From Streptomyces tricolor (GTDB lineage Bacteria > Actinomycetota > Actinomycetes > Streptomycetales > Streptomycetaceae), in the NCBI RefSeq assembly GCF_002155905.1, contig NZ_MUMF01000375.1:1-33188 (forward strand): a stretch of 33,188 bases of DNA. Reading direction: 5' to 3'. The translations under genes and the position numbers were made by a program. Shown one piece after another: positions 1 through 9,413 of the stretch. The notes beneath the pieces were generated by a model that saw only the letters and a program-made list of their open reading frames with translations, had not been told where the DNA came from and did no database searches. Positions within the stretch are counted from its first letter, which is position 1, and each line of letters opens with the position of its first letter.

Positions 1-65
1 GCCCTTGCGTCTTCCCCGGCGCGCCGGGGAAGGGGCGCTCGGCGCGCCGGGGAAGACGCAAGGGC
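1..65 (-). terminator. Large perfect inverted repeat, probable terminator of the NlpC/P60 gene
   Basis: Bases 1-25 are the exact reverse complement of 41-65, giving a 25-bp stem with a 15-nt loop. A second perfect palindrome, 11-32 (11+11 bp), is nested in the left arm, so the RNA could fold in two exclusive ways. It lies about 50 bp past the stop codon of the minus-strand gene at 118, where an actinobacterial T-less terminator is expected. It may also serve a gene entering from the left, which cannot be seen. The left arm touches the window edge, so the repeat could be longer. Confidence 0.75.
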
Positions 66-117
66 CGCTGCCCCCGAGCGGCTGCGGCCCTGTGCGCGTG
101 AGAGGCACGGAGTGCGC

Positions 118-936
118 TCAGAGCACCCGCACCGCGCCCGTAGCCGGGTAACCGGAGAGGTCCTGGATGACAACGCCCTTGGAGGGGTTGGCCGCGTCCA
201 GGTACTGGCCGTTCCCGATGTAGACGCCGACGTGGTACGCGGAGCCCTTGGCGCCCCAGTACAGGATGTCGCCGACCTGCAGGTTGGACAGGGAGACCTC
301 GGTGCCGACGGTCGACTGGTCCTGCGAGACACGCGGGAGGTCCACACCGACCTGCCGGAAGGCGGCCTGGACGAGGCTGGAGCAGTCCCACGCGTTGGGG
401 CCGGTGGCGCCCATGACGTACGCGTCGCCCACCTGCGCCTTGAGGAAGGAGATGACGGTCGCCACGCTGCCGCCGGCGGGCGCGGAGGCCGTCGTGGAGG
501 TGGAGGCGGACGTGGAGGCGGACGCCGAGAGCGTGGTCCGCTCCGCGTTGCGCGAGGCACGCTCGGCGGCCTCCTTGCGGGCGGCCTCCTCGGCCTTCTT
601 CTTCTCCGCCGCCGCCTTCTTCTTGGCTTCGGCGAGGTCCGCCTTCGCCTCCTTGGCGGCCTTGGCGGCTGCCGCGTCACGCTCGGCCTGCAGCTGGTAG
701 TTCGCGGCGGCCTGCTCGGTGGCGTCCGCGGTCTGGGCCGCCTGAGCGGCCAGATCGGCCGTCAGGGTGGGCAGTTCGAGGGTCTGCGTCACCGGCTCGG
801 CAGCGTTCGCCGACCCGGACGCCCCGGCGACTGCCAGGGTGCTGAGGACGCCACCGGCAACTCCGGCCCGCACGGCGAGGGTCGACGCGCTGCGGCGGGG
901 CTTCCGGTGGCTGCGTATGTGAGCGGTGTGGGACAT
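118..936 (-). CDS. Secreted NlpC/P60 family peptidoglycan endopeptidase
   Basis: Predicted secreted cysteine endopeptidase that cuts peptidoglycan stem peptides outside the membrane. With the ATG at 936 it has 272 residues. Residues 1-46 form a signal peptide (basic RKPRR, hydrophobic stretch, likely cleavage after ANA). Residues 80-132 are an Ala/Lys/Glu-rich coiled coil, 136-155 a Ser/Thr-rich linker, and 156-272 the NlpC/P60 domain. The catalytic Cys185 is in DCSSLV and His235 in YHVGVYIG; Asn250 may be the third polar residue. The same frame opens at a GTG at 993 (291 residues), but the signal peptide fits the ATG at 936 better; neither start has a strong ribosome binding site. It is transcribed away from the nuo operon and ends at the hairpin at 1-65. 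The family call is firm; the physiological role (growth, division or sporulation) is not shown. Confidence 0.9.
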   Translation of the reverse strand: MSHTAHIRSHRKPRRSASTLAVRAGVAGGVLSTLAVAGASGSANAAEPVTQTLELPTLTADLAAQAAQTADATEQAAANYQLQAERDAAAAKAAKEAKADLAEAKKKAAAEKKKAEEAARKEAAERASRNAERTTLSASASTSASTSTTASAPAGGSVATVISFLKAQVGDAYVMGATGPNAWDCSSLVQAAFRQVGVDLPRVSQDQSTVGTEVSLSNLQVGDILYWGAKGSAYHVGVYIGNGQYLDAANPSKGVVIQDLSGYPATGAVRVL

Positions 937-1233
937 GGGAACAACCGGTACCAGGGGCTCCTTCATATCTTCAAGAAACGTGTCCTGCGCCACAGTTGCT
1001 CAATCGAGACCCGAAATGGCCCGCGCGTCACTCTTTATTGACGCCGTAACGGACATTGCGGACGCCCGCGATCAAGCCCTTGATCACGGTCTTTGATCAT
1101 TACGTCCGAATTGCCCCACGCCTACCACTGGTTGCGGTCGTTGGCCAAGCCCGGTTCTCAGAGGTCTCTCATGAATGTGGCGGAGGTCACGGAACGGCCG
1201 CCCGATCCACGACGTCCCGCGTGCGCGGCGGCT

Positions 1234-1249
1234 CGTGAACGCGTGCACG
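1234..1249. promoter_or_regulatory. Rex operator (ROP) candidate
   Basis: CGTGAACGCGTGCACG matches the Streptomyces Rex consensus TGTGAACGCGTTCACA at 13 of 16 positions, including the unbroken core GTGAACGCGT. Rex is a Rossmann-fold repressor released from DNA by NADH. Regulation of NADH dehydrogenase and oxidase genes by Rex is known in Streptomyces, which fits the nuo operon downstream. It lies about 430 bp before nuoA, so the promoter it controls may be well upstream with a long leader. Confidence 0.7.
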
Positions 1250-1293
1250 TGCCCCGGAGCCCGTCCACACCCCGCTCCGCTCTCCCCCCGATG

Positions 1294-1309
1294 TGTGAAC
1301 GCGCCCCAC
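1294..1309. promoter_or_regulatory. Second, half-conserved Rex-like site
   Basis: TGTGAACGCG at 1294-1303 is a perfect left half of the Rex consensus. The right half is degraded, giving 11 of 16 overall. It is centred 60 bp, about six helical turns, from the better site at 1234-1249, so the two could be bound on the same DNA face. Seen directly; binding is inferred. Confidence 0.4.
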
Positions 1310-1535
1310 TATCAGGGCGTCGCGTCCAGCGCGAATTTGCATGCAGTGGAAGTCTCTTGATATGGAGACGCCCCCTCTGGCCTGCGATGACGAGCGAGAT
1401 TGTCACTTATGGTGATCAACTGAACGCTTCACGTATGAAGATCACTCATCATCCGACTTCATGATCCTTCGTCAGGTGGTGGAGATCACAAAGCTTGTGC
1501 AATACCCCGTGTCGCAGATCACAGAGCGGCGGGCA

Positions 1536-1541
1536 TAAGAT
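1536..1541 (+). promoter_or_regulatory. Candidate -10 element for nuo
   Basis: TAAGAT fits the actinobacterial TANNNT -10 pattern in a relatively AT-rich patch about 140 bp before nuoA. No good TTGACA-like -35 lies at the proper distance. If it is used, transcription would begin near 1548, just before the CRP-type site. An alternative is TTGCAT (1337-1342) with an AT-rich patch near 1358-1366, closer to the Rex sites. Confidence 0.3.
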
Positions 1542-1557
1542 GCGAGGCAGTTGGGCT

Positions 1558-1573
1558 TGTGACCTGCTTCACA
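1558..1573. promoter_or_regulatory. Perfect CRP/FNR-type palindrome upstream of nuoA
   Basis: TGTGACCTGCTTCACA is TGTGA-N6-TCACA with no mismatch, the classic recognition pattern of cAMP receptor protein family regulators. It is centred about 116 bp before the nuoA start. Ten fixed bases are unlikely to occur by chance in a 690-bp region. Which family member binds, and whether it activates or represses, cannot be told from sequence. Confidence 0.6.
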
Positions 1574-1681
1574 TGTTCTCGATCTTCGCTTGGGACCAGC
1601 GGGGTTCGAGGGGCTCGTGAGGCAGGTGTGAGCCCAGTGCAACCGCCAGCAGTCAGTGCCGACTGAGAGGAGCGAGGAGCG

Positions 1682-2041
1682 GTGAACGCGTATGCGCCCA
1701 TCCTCGTACTGGGAGCCCTCGGGGCAGGCTTTGCGATCTTCTCCGTGGTCATGGCCACGCTGATCGGTCCGAAGCGGTACAACCGCGCGAAGCTCGAAGC
1801 CTATGAGTGCGGCATCGAGCCGACCCCCACGCCGGCCGGCGGCGGGCGCTTCCCCATCAAGTACTACCTGACGGCGATGCTCTTCATCGTCTTCGACATC
1901 GAGATCGTCTTCCTCTACCCCTGGGCCGTCACCTTCGACGCCCTGGGGATTTTCGGGCTCGTGGAGATGCTGCTCTTCGTGCTCACCGTCTTCGTCGCGT
2001 ACGCGTACGTATGGCGGCGCGGCGGCCTGGAATGGGACTGA
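1682..2041 (+). CDS. nuoA: NADH-quinone oxidoreductase subunit A
   Basis: Small membrane subunit of complex I, at the junction between the quinone-reducing arm and the membrane arm. It has 119 residues, normal for the family, with three predicted transmembrane helices (about 6-28, 62-84 and 90-110). The cytosolic loop carries the family signatures YECGIEP (41-47) and FDIEIVFLYPWA (71-82). The GTG start at 1682 is chosen because GAGAGGAG (1665-1672) lies 9 nt upstream. It is the first gene of the 14-gene nuo operon and follows the long control region with Rex- and CRP-type sites. Confidence 0.97.
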   Translation: MNAYAPILVLGALGAGFAIFSVVMATLIGPKRYNRAKLEAYECGIEPTPTPAGGGRFPIKYYLTAMLFIVFDIEIVFLYPWAVTFDALGIFGLVEMLLFVLTVFVAYAYVWRRGGLEWD

Positions 2042-2056
2042 GGGGCCTTTAACGAC

Positions 2057-2611
2057 ATGGGACTCGAAGAAAAGCTGCCGAGCGGCTTCCTGCTGACCAC
2101 CGTCGAGCAGGCCGCGGGCTGGGTGCGCAAGGCGTCCGTCTTCCCGGCCACCTTCGGCCTCGCCTGCTGCGCCATCGAGATGATGACCACCGGCGCCGGC
2201 CGTTACGACCTGGCCCGCTTCGGCATGGAGGTCTTCCGCGGCTCGCCGCGCCAGGCGGACCTGATGATCGTCGCCGGCCGGGTCAGCCAGAAGATGGCGC
2301 CCGTCCTGAGGCAGGTCTACGACCAGATGCCCAACCCCAAGTGGGTGATCTCCATGGGTGTCTGCGCCTCCTCCGGCGGCATGTTCAACAACTACGCGAT
2401 CGTCCAGGGCGTCGACCACATCGTGCCGGTCGACATCTACCTGCCCGGCTGCCCGCCCCGCCCCGAGATGCTGATGGACGCGATCCTCAAGCTCCACCAG
2501 AAGATCCAGTCCTCCAAGCTCGGCGTGAACGCCGAGGAAGCGGCCCGCGAGGCGGAGGAGGCGGCGCTCAAGGCCCTGCCCACGATCGAGATGAAGGGGC
2601 TGCTGCGGTGA
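2057..2611 (+). CDS. nuoB: NADH-quinone oxidoreductase subunit B (N2 iron-sulfur subunit)
   Basis: Carries the terminal [4Fe-4S] cluster N2, which passes electrons to menaquinone at the NuoB/NuoD interface. It has 184 residues. The cluster ligands are visible: the tandem pair Cys37-Cys38 in GLACCAIE, Cys103 in GVCASSGG and Cys132 in PGCPPRPE. A charged, Ala/Glu-rich C-terminal helix follows (about 155-184). It starts with ATG 15 nt after nuoA and overlaps nuoC by 4 bp (GTGA), implying translational coupling. Confidence 0.97.
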   Translation: MGLEEKLPSGFLLTTVEQAAGWVRKASVFPATFGLACCAIEMMTTGAGRYDLARFGMEVFRGSPRQADLMIVAGRVSQKMAPVLRQVYDQMPNPKWVISMGVCASSGGMFNNYAIVQGVDHIVPVDIYLPGCPPRPEMLMDAILKLHQKIQSSKLGVNAEEAAREAEEAALKALPTIEMKGLLR

Positions 2612-3381
2612 GCGACGCGAACGGCACCCACGGCACAGGCGGGGCGAACGGGTCCGCGAACGGGGTGAACCCCGAGAAGGACCTCTCCGCCTCCAACCTC
2701 CCCGGCCAGCGCGGCCAGGGCGGCGAGGAGATCCGCGTCCAGCGCGGCATGTTCGGCGCGAACAACGGCGGCGACACCTCCGGCTACGGCGGCCTGGTCC
2801 GCTCGGTCCGACTCCCGGGACCGGCGACCCGCCCCTACGGCGGCTGGTTCGACGAGGTCGCCGACGAACTGGAAGGCGCCCTGGAGGAACAGGGCCTCCT
2901 CCCCGAGAACGCCATCGAGAAGACGGTCGTCGACCGCGGCGAGCTGACCTTCCACATCGAACGCGAGCACCTGGTCCGCGTCGCCCGCACCCTGCGCGAC
3001 GACCCGGCCCTGCGCTTCGAGCTGTGCACCGGCGTCAGCGGCGTCCACTACCCGAACGACACGGGCCGCGAGCTGCACGCCGTCTACCACCTGCGCTCGA
3101 TCACCCACAACCGGCTGATCCGCCTCGAAGTCAGCGCCCCCGACAGCGACCCCCGCGTCCCCTCGCTGGTCTCCGTCTATCCGACCAACGACTGGCACGA
3201 ACGCGAGACGTACGACTTCTTCGGGATCGTCTTCGACGGTCACCCGGCCCTGACGCGGATCATGATGCCGGACGACTGGCAGGGCCACCCGCAGCGCAAG
3301 GACTACCCCCTCGGCGGCATCCCCGTCGAGTACAAGGGCGCCCAGATCCCGGCTCCGGACCAGCGGAGGTCGTACTCGTGA
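2608..3381 (+). CDS. nuoC: NADH-quinone oxidoreductase subunit C (30 kDa)
   Basis: Peripheral-arm subunit that packs against NuoD and helps shape the quinone-binding module. It has 257 residues. The 30-kDa signature is at about 196-207 ([12 protein letters not shown]), followed by [11 protein letters not shown]. The first 65 or so residues are a Gly/Asn-rich, probably disordered extension absent from shorter relatives. The GTG start at 2608 is chosen because it overlaps the nuoB stop (GTGA), as at the other junctions, and is preceded by GAAGGGG. The frame is open further upstream inside nuoB, but that part is not family-like. Confidence 0.95.
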   Translation: MSDANGTHGTGGANGSANGVNPEKDLSASNLPGQRGQGGEEIRVQRGMFGANNGGDTSGYGGLVRSVRLPGPATRPYGGWFDEVADELEGALEEQGLLPENAIEKTVVDRGELTFHIEREHLVRVARTLRDDPALRFELCTGVSGVHYPNDTGRELHAVYHLRSITHNRLIRLEVSAPDSDPRVPSLVSVYPTNDWHERETYDFFGIVFDGHPALTRIMMPDDWQGHPQRKDYPLGGIPVEYKGAQIPAPDQRRSYS

Positions 3382-4703
3382 GCAGCACCCAGTCAGCAGC
3401 CGCCCGGGAAACCACCGAGGGCACCGTCTACACGGTCACCGGTGGCGACTGGGACGAGGTCGTCCAGTCCGCGGCCCGCGCCGACGACGAACGCATCGTC
3501 GTCAACATGGGTCCTCAGCATCCGTCCACCCATGGAGTGCTCCGGCTGATCCTGGAGATCGAGGGCGAGACGGTCACCGAGGCCCGCTGCGGCATCGGCT
3601 ACCTCCACACCGGCATCGAGAAGAACCTCGAGTACCGCACGTGGACGCAGGGCACCACCTTCGTCACGCGCATGGACTACCTGACGTCCTTCTTCAACGA
3701 GACCGCCTACTGCCTCGCCGTCGAGAAACTGCTCGGCATCGAGGACCAGATCACCGAGCGGGCCAAGATCATCCGGGTGCTCCTGATGGAGCTGAACCGG
3801 ATGTCCTCCCACCTGGTCTGCATCGCCACCGGCGGCATGGAGCTGGGCGCCACCACGATCATGATCTACGGATTCCGTGATCGTGAAATGATTCTCGACC
3901 TCTACGAGCTGATCACGGGCCTGCGCATGAACCACGCGTACATCCGGCCCGGCGGACTCGCCCAGGACCTGCCGCCCGGCGCGGTGGACCAGATCCGCGA
4001 GTTCGTGAAGAAGATGAAGAAGAACCTCCCGGAGTACGACAAGCTCGCCACCGGGAACCCCATCTTCAAGGCCCGCATGCAGGACATCGGCTACCTCGAC
4101 CTGGCCGGCTGCATGGCCCTCGGCGCCACCGGCCCGATCCTGCGCTCCACCGGCCTCCCGCACGACCTGCGCAAGACGCAGCCGTACTGCGACTACGAGA
4201 CGTACGACTTCGACGTCCCGACCGCCGACTCCTGCGACGCCTACGGCCGCTTCCTCATCCGCCTGGAGGAGATGCGCCAGTCGCTCAGGATCGTCGAGCA
4301 GTGCCTGGACCGGCTCCAGCCCGGCCCGGTCATGGTCGCCGACAAGAAGATCGCCTGGCCCGCCCAGCTCGCCCTGGGACCGGACGGACTCGGCAACTCC
4401 CTCGACCACATCAAGAAGATCATGGGCACCTCCATGGAAGCCCTGATCCACCACTTCAAGCTGGTCACCGAGGGCTTCCGGGTCCCGCCGGGACAGGCGT
4501 ACGCGGCCGTCGAATCGCCCAAGGGCGAACTGGGGGTGCATGCCGTCTCCGACGGCGGCACCCGCCCCTACCGGGTCCACTTCCGCGACCCGTCCTTCAC
4601 CAACCTGCAAGCCATGGCGGCGATGTGCGAGGGCGGCCAGGTCGCCGACGTCATCGTCGCCGTCGCGTCCATCGACCCCGTGATGGGAGGCGTCGACCGG
4701 TGA
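3378..4703 (+). CDS. nuoD: NADH-quinone oxidoreductase subunit D (49 kDa)
   Basis: Forms, with NuoB, the chamber where menaquinone is reduced; related to the large subunit of [NiFe] hydrogenases but without the metal cysteines. It has 441 residues. The N-terminal motif GPQHPSTHG (45-53) contains the His residues that line the quinone site. Further family signatures include [17 protein letters not shown] and [11 protein letters not shown]. The GTG start at 3378 overlaps the nuoC stop by 4 bp and has GGAGGT 7 nt upstream. It is separate from nuoC, unlike the fused nuoCD of E. coli. Confidence 0.97.
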   Translation: MSSTQSAAARETTEGTVYTVTGGDWDEVVQSAARADDERIVVNMGPQHPSTHGVLRLILEIEGETVTEARCGIGYLHTGIEKNLEYRTWTQGTTFVTRMDYLTSFFNETAYCLAVEKLLGIEDQITERAKIIRVLLMELNRMSSHLVCIATGGMELGATTIMIYGFRDREMILDLYELITGLRMNHAYIRPGGLAQDLPPGAVDQIREFVKKMKKNLPEYDKLATGNPIFKARMQDIGYLDLAGCMALGATGPILRSTGLPHDLRKTQPYCDYETYDFDVPTADSCDAYGRFLIRLEEMRQSLRIVEQCLDRLQPGPVMVADKKIAWPAQLALGPDGLGNSLDHIKKIMGTSMEALIHHFKLVTEGFRVPPGQAYAAVESPKGELGVHAVSDGGTRPYRVHFRDPSFTNLQAMAAMCEGGQVADVIVAVASIDPVMGGVDR

Positions 4704-5566
4704 CCACCTCATCCTCGGAGCGGGGCGTCAGCCTGGGCATGCCCGAACTGCCCGCACCCGCCTACCCGGACGACGTCCGGGCCCGGCTGGAGGCGGACGC
4801 GCGCGAGATCATCGCGCGCTACCCGGACTCCCGGTCCGCCCTGCTGCCGCTGCTCCACCTCGTCCAGTCGGAGGAGGGCCATGTCACGCGCACCGGAATG
4901 CGGTTCTGCGCGGACATGCTGGGCCTGACCACGGCCGAGGTCACCGCCGTCGCCACCTTCTACACCATGTACCGGCGCCGGCCCTCCGGCGACTACCAGG
5001 TGGGCGTGTGCACCAACACGCTGTGCGCGGTCATGGGCGGCGACGCGATCTTCGAGACCCTCCAGGAACACCTGGGCCTCGGCAACGGCGAGACCACCGA
5101 CGACGGCAAGGTCACCCTGGAGCACATCGAGTGCAACGCGGCATGCGACTTCGCGCCGGTCGTGATGGTCAACTGGGAGTTCTTCGACAACCAGACCCCG
5201 GCGAGCGCCAAGCGCCTGGTCGACGACCTGCGCGCGGGGCGGCCCGTACAGCCCACGCGCGGGGCGCGGCTGTGCACGTTCAAGGAGACCGCGCGGATTC
5301 TGGCCGGCTTCCCCGACGAGCGGCCCGGGGCCGTCGAGGAGGGCGGCAGTGCGGGACCCGCGTCGCTGGTGGGCCTTCGCCTGGCAAAGGGAGAGACCGC
5401 ACCCGCGCGCGTGGTCCATCCGCGCGGAGGTCCGCATGAGGAACCGCAGGACAGGGTGCACGAGCCGTCGCCGGCCGAACACCTCAGTTCCCATGACGCG
5501 CCGCAGGACACATCGGCCTCCGACCCCGCCCACCCGGCAGGGCCTACCGCCGAGGAGGGGGAGTGA
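4700..5566 (+). CDS. nuoE: NADH-quinone oxidoreductase subunit E (24 kDa, 2Fe-2S)
   Basis: Thioredoxin-fold subunit of the NADH-input module, carrying the off-path [2Fe-2S] cluster N1a next to NuoF. It has 288 residues. The cluster ligands are Cys104 and Cys109 (CTNTLC) and Cys145 and Cys149 (CNAAC). The domain ends near residue 185; about 100 more residues form a low-complexity Pro/Gly/Glu/His-rich tail, making it much longer than the roughly 166-residue E. coli subunit. The GTG at 4700 overlaps the nuoD stop and has GGGAGG 9 nt upstream. An internal ATG at 4739 is a less likely start. Confidence 0.95.
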   Translation: MTTSSSERGVSLGMPELPAPAYPDDVRARLEADAREIIARYPDSRSALLPLLHLVQSEEGHVTRTGMRFCADMLGLTTAEVTAVATFYTMYRRRPSGDYQVGVCTNTLCAVMGGDAIFETLQEHLGLGNGETTDDGKVTLEHIECNAACDFAPVVMVNWEFFDNQTPASAKRLVDDLRAGRPVQPTRGARLCTFKETARILAGFPDERPGAVEEGGSAGPASLVGLRLAKGETAPARVVHPRGGPHEEPQDRVHEPSPAEHLSSHDAPQDTSASDPAHPAGPTAEEGE

Positions 5567-6912
5567 TGACCGTGGTACCCGAGGTCAAGGACCCGAGCCC
5601 CGAGAAGCTGCTCGCACCCGTGCTGTCGGCCTTCTGGGACGAGGACCGGTCCTGGACCCTGGACGTCTACCGGAGGCACGAGGGGTACGAGGGGCTCCGC
5701 AAGGCCCTCGCCATGTCGCCGGACGACCTGATCGCGTACGTCAAGGACTCCGGGCTGCGAGGCCGCGGCGGCGCGGGATTCCCGACCGGAATGAAGTGGC
5801 AGTTCATTCCACAGGGCGATGGGAAACCGCACTATCTAGTTGTCAACGCCGACGAGTCGGAGCCGGGCACCTGCAAGGACATCCCGCTCCTCTTCGCGAA
5901 CCCGCACAGCCTCATCGAGGGCATTGTGATCGCGTGCTATGCCATCAGGTCGTCGCATGCCTTCATCTATCTGCGTGGTGAGGTCGTCCCCGTTCTGCGG
6001 CGGCTGCACGAGGCCGTGCGCGAGGCCTACGCGGCGGGCTACCTCGGCGAGAACATCCTGGGCAGCGGGCTCGACCTCCAGCTCACCGTGCACGCGGGCG
6101 CCGGCGCGTACATCTGCGGTGAGGAGACCGCACTGCTCGACTCGCTCGAAGGCCGCCGTGGTCAACCGCGGCTCCGTCCCCCCTTCCCTGCGGTGGAAGG
6201 CCTCTACGCCTGTCCGACTGTTGTGAACAACGTCGAGTCGATCGCGTCGGTTCCCGCCATCCTGAAAAACGGCAAGGACTGGTTCAGGTCGATGGGCAGC
6301 GAGAAGTCCCCGGGCTTCACGCTCTACTCGCTCAGCGGCCACGTCGCGAGCCCCGGCCAGTACGAGGCCCCGCTCGGCATCACGCTGCGCCAGCTCCTCG
6401 ACATGAGCGGCGGGATGCGGCCGGGCCACCGCCTGAAGTTCTGGACCCCGGGCGGCTCCTCGACGCCGATGTTCACCGACGAGCACCTCGACGTCCCCCT
6501 CGACTACGAGGGCGTCGGCGCCGCCGGCTCCATGCTCGGCACCAAGGCCCTGCAGTGCTTCGACGAGACGACCTGCGTGGTGCGGGCCGTGACCCGCTGG
6601 ACCGAGTTCTACGCCCACGAGTCCTGCGGCAAGTGCACGCCCTGCCGCGAAGGGACGTACTGGCTGGTGCAGTTGCTGCGCGACATCGAGGCCGGCAAGG
6701 GCGTCATGTCCGACCTCGACAAGCTCGCCGACATCGCCGACAACATCAACGGCAAGTCCTTCTGCGCCCTCGGTGACGGCGCCGCATCCCCGATCTTCTC
6801 CTCGCTGAAGTACTTCCGCGAGGAGTACGAGCAGCACATCACGGGCCGGGGCTGCCCCTTCGACCCGGCCAAGTCGACGGCCTGGGCGGACCGCCCGGAG
6901 GTGAACGCATGA
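5563..6912 (+). CDS. nuoF: NADH-quinone oxidoreductase subunit F (51 kDa, NADH/FMN-binding)
   Basis: Oxidises NADH through FMN and passes electrons to cluster N3. It has 449 residues. The FMN/NADH-binding loop [16 protein letters not shown] is at 64-79. The N3 [4Fe-4S] ligands are Cys355, Cys358 and Cys361 (SCGKCTPC), with Cys401 in FCALGDG. The junction with nuoE reads GTGATGA: GTG at 5563 overlaps the stop like the neighbouring genes, while ATG at 5566 is an equally good alternative, differing by one residue. A purine-rich GGAGGGGGAG sits just upstream of either. Confidence 0.97.
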   Translation: MMTVVPEVKDPSPEKLLAPVLSAFWDEDRSWTLDVYRRHEGYEGLRKALAMSPDDLIAYVKDSGLRGRGGAGFPTGMKWQFIPQGDGKPHYLVVNADESEPGTCKDIPLLFANPHSLIEGIVIACYAIRSSHAFIYLRGEVVPVLRRLHEAVREAYAAGYLGENILGSGLDLQLTVHAGAGAYICGEETALLDSLEGRRGQPRLRPPFPAVEGLYACPTVVNNVESIASVPAILKNGKDWFRSMGSEKSPGFTLYSLSGHVASPGQYEAPLGITLRQLLDMSGGMRPGHRLKFWTPGGSSTPMFTDEHLDVPLDYEGVGAAGSMLGTKALQCFDETTCVVRAVTRWTEFYAHESCGKCTPCREGTYWLVQLLRDIEAGKGVMSDLDKLADIADNINGKSFCALGDGAASPIFSSLKYFREEYEQHITGRGCPFDPAKSTAWADRPEVNA

Positions 6913-9413
6913 CCGTGACCACGAGCGCCCCCACCGGAGGGGGACAGGCGGCGGTCCCGCCGGAGGACCTCGTCACGCTGACGATCGACGGCGTCGAGAT
7001 CAGCGTGCCCAAGGGCACCCTGGTCATCCGGGCCGCCGAGCAGCTCGGCATCGAGATCCCGCGGTTCTGCGACCACCCCCTCCTGGACCCGGCCGGCGCC
7101 TGCCGCCAGTGCATCGTCGAGGTCGAGGGCCAGCGCAAGCCGATGGCGTCCTGCACGATCACGTGCACGGACGGCATGGTCGTCAAGACCCAGCTCACCT
7201 CCCCGGTCGCCGAGAAGGCCCAGCACGGCGTGATGGAGCTGCTGCTCATCAACCACCCGCTGGACTGCCCGGTCTGCGACAAGGGCGGCGAGTGCCCGCT
7301 GCAGAACCAGGCGATGTCGCACGGCAACGCCGAGTCCCGCTTCGACGGCAGGAAGCGGACCTACGAGAAGCCCGTACCGATCTCCACCCAGGTGCTGCTC
7401 GACCGCGAGCGGTGCGTGCTGTGCGCCCGCTGCACCCGCTTCTCCAACCAGATCGCGGGCGACCCGATGATCGAACTGGTCGAGCGGGGCGCGCTCCAGC
7501 AGGTCGGCACCGGTGAGGGCGACCCGTTCGAGTCGTACTTCTCCGGCAACACCATCCAGATCTGCCCGGTCGGCGCGCTCACCTCCGCCGCCTACCGGTT
7601 CCGCTCCCGCCCCTTCGACCTGGTCTCCTCGCCGTCGGTCTGCGAGCACTGCGCCGGCGGCTGCGCCACCCGCACCGACCACCGGCGCGGCAAGGTCATG
7701 CGGCGGCTCGCCGCCAACGACCCCGAGGTCAACGAGGAGTGGATCTGCGACAAGGGACGCTTCGCGTTCCGGTACGCGCAGCAGAAGGACCGCCTCGACA
7801 CCCCGCTCGTACGCAACGCCGACGGTGTGCTGGAGCCCGCCTCCTGGCCGGAGGCGCTGGAGGCGGCGGCGCGGGGCCTGACCGCGGCCCGCTCCCGGGC
7901 CGGCGTCCTCATCGGCGGCCGGCTGACCGTCGAGGACGCCTACGCCTACAGCAAGTTCGCGCGCGTGGCGCTCGACACCAACGACATCGACTTCCGCGCG
8001 CGCGTGCACAGCGGCGAGGAGGCCGACTTCCTGGCCGCCCGGGTCGCCGGCCGCGGCCGGGACCTCGACGGCACGGGCGTCACCTACACCTCCCTGGAGA
8101 AGGCGCCCGCCGTCCTGCTGGTCGGCTTCGAGTCGGAGGAGGAGGCACCCGGCGTCTTCCTGCGGCTGCGCAAGGCCTGGCGCAAGCGCAAGCAGCAGGT
8201 GTTCGCCCTGGCCACGCACGCCACCCGGGGCCTGGAGAAGGCAGGCGGCACGCTGCTGCCGGCCGCCCCGGGCACCGAGACGGAGTGGCTGGACGCGCTC
8301 GCGAGCGGCGTCGGCCTGGAGGATCCCGGCACACGTGCCGCCGAGGCCCTGCGCACCGAGGGCGCCGTCATCGTCGTGGGCGAGCGGCTGGCCGCCGTCC
8401 CGGGCGGCCTCACCGCCGCCCTGCGCGCCGCCACCGCCACCGGCGCCCGGCTGGTGTGGATCCCGCGCAGGGCCGGTGAGCGCGGCGCCGTCGAGGTGGG
8501 CGCGCTGCCCTCGCTGCTGCCGGGAGGCCGCCCGGCGACCGACCCGCGCGCGCGGGAGGAGGTCGCCGCCGTCTGGGGCCTCGCCGAACTCCCGTCGGGC
8601 TTCGGCCGCGACACGCACCAGATCGTCGAGGCCGCCGCGGGCGGCGAACTCGGCGCGCTGCTGGTCGCCGGCGTGGAGGTCGCCGACCTGCCCGACCCGG
8701 CACGCGCGCGTGAGGCGCTGGACCGTGTCGGCTTCCTGGTCTCGCTGGAGCTGCGGCCCAGCGAGGTCACCGAGCGCGCCGACGTCGTCCTGCCGGTCGC
8801 CGCGGTCGCCGAGAAGGCGGGCACCTTCCTCAACTGGGAGGGCCGCGTGCGCTTCTTCGAGGCCGCGCTCAAGCCCGACCAGATGACCCGCCGGCTCGCG
8901 CCGACCGACGCGCGCGTGCTGCACATGCTCGCCGACGCCATGGACGTCCACCTGGGCCTGCCGGACCTGCGCACCACGCGCGCGGAGATCGACCGGCTCG
9001 GCTCCTGGGACGGCCCCCGCGCCACCGAACCCATGGAGAGCGCGGGCCCGCTGCCCCGCCCGGCCGCGGGCGAGGCCGTGCTCGCGGGCCACCGGCTGCT
9101 GCTCGACCTGGGCGTCCTCCAGGAGGGCGACGAGGCGCTCGCCGGCACCCGGCACGCCGCACGCGCGCGCGTGTCCGCCGCGACGGCCGCCGAGGCGGGC
9201 GTCGCCGACCGCGCCGCCCTGGCCGTCACCGGCCCGGCCGGCACGGTCGAACTTCCCCTCCAGATCACCGAGATGCCCGACCGGGTGGTCTGGCTCCCGC
9301 TGAACTCCGTCGGCGCCGGCGTCGCCTCCGACACCGGAGCACGGCCCGGCTCCCTCGTCCGCATCGGCCCGGCGGCAGTCGCCGACACGGCCCCCAAGGA
9401 GGTGGAGGCATGA
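6909..9413 (+). CDS. nuoG: NADH-quinone oxidoreductase subunit G (75 kDa)
   Basis: The electron wire of the peripheral arm. It has 834 residues. Cluster ligands can be read in order: N1b [2Fe-2S] Cys54, 65, 68, 82; N5 His116 with Cys120, 123, 129; N4 Cys169, 172, 175 and 219; and an N7 set Cys245, 248, 252, 280. N7 is an off-path cluster kept only in some bacteria. The rest is the molybdopterin-oxidoreductase-like domain, which does not bind cofactor in complex I, rich in Ala/Arg/Gly and ending in a beta-barrel-like tail. The ATG at 6909 overlaps the nuoF stop (ATGA). Confidence 0.96.
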   Translation: MTVTTSAPTGGGQAAVPPEDLVTLTIDGVEISVPKGTLVIRAAEQLGIEIPRFCDHPLLDPAGACRQCIVEVEGQRKPMASCTITCTDGMVVKTQLTSPVAEKAQHGVMELLLINHPLDCPVCDKGGECPLQNQAMSHGNAESRFDGRKRTYEKPVPISTQVLLDRERCVLCARCTRFSNQIAGDPMIELVERGALQQVGTGEGDPFESYFSGNTIQICPVGALTSAAYRFRSRPFDLVSSPSVCEHCAGGCATRTDHRRGKVMRRLAANDPEVNEEWICDKGRFAFRYAQQKDRLDTPLVRNADGVLEPASWPEALEAAARGLTAARSRAGVLIGGRLTVEDAYAYSKFARVALDTNDIDFRARVHSGEEADFLAARVAGRGRDLDGTGVTYTSLEKAPAVLLVGFESEEEAPGVFLRLRKAWRKRKQQVFALATHATRGLEKAGGTLLPAAPGTETEWLDALASGVGLEDPGTRAAEALRTEGAVIVVGERLAAVPGGLTAALRAATATGARLVWIPRRAGERGAVEVGALPSLLPGGRPATDPRAREEVAAVWGLAELPSGFGRDTHQIVEAAAGGELGALLVAGVEVADLPDPARAREALDRVGFLVSLELRPSEVTERADVVLPVAAVAEKAGTFLNWEGRVRFFEAALKPDQMTRRLAPTDARVLHMLADAMDVHLGLPDLRTTRAEIDRLGSWDGPRATEPMESAGPLPRPAAGEAVLAGHRLLLDLGVLQEGDEALAGTRHAARARVSAATAAEAGVADRAALAVTGPAGTVELPLQITEMPDRVVWLPLNSVGAGVASDTGARPGSLVRIGPAAVADTAPKEVEA

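Larger units (their letters stand above)
994..1681. other. Long divergent regulatory region between the NlpC/P60 gene and nuoA
   Basis: This 688-bp gap has lower GC than its surroundings and no convincing coding frame. It holds two Rex-like operators, one CRP-type palindrome and a candidate -10 hexamer, listed separately. It also holds an inverted repeat GCGTCA/TGACGC (1025-1044) close to the NlpC start, and two clusters of TGATCA/AGATCAC words near 1070-1098 and 1411-1523. No clear promoter for the NlpC gene was found. Confidence 0.7.

Noticed and set aside
1..65. Inverted repeat as the end of an insertion sequence
   Set aside because: Both arms are adjacent with no transposase gene or target duplication; position after a stop codon fits a terminator.
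1093..1464. Small open frames in the nuo-NlpC gap on both strands
   Set aside because: No ribosome binding site, no codon bias and no domain; the region is better explained by regulatory sites.
6609..9155. Very long minus-strand open frame (848 codons) opposite nuoF/nuoG, with similar ones at 8084-10291 and 12037-14355
   Set aside because: These are mirror frames produced by G/C-rich third positions of the real plus-strand genes. The translations are Gly/Ala/Arg/Asp-rich with no domain motif, whereas the plus-strand frames carry complete cluster-binding residues.
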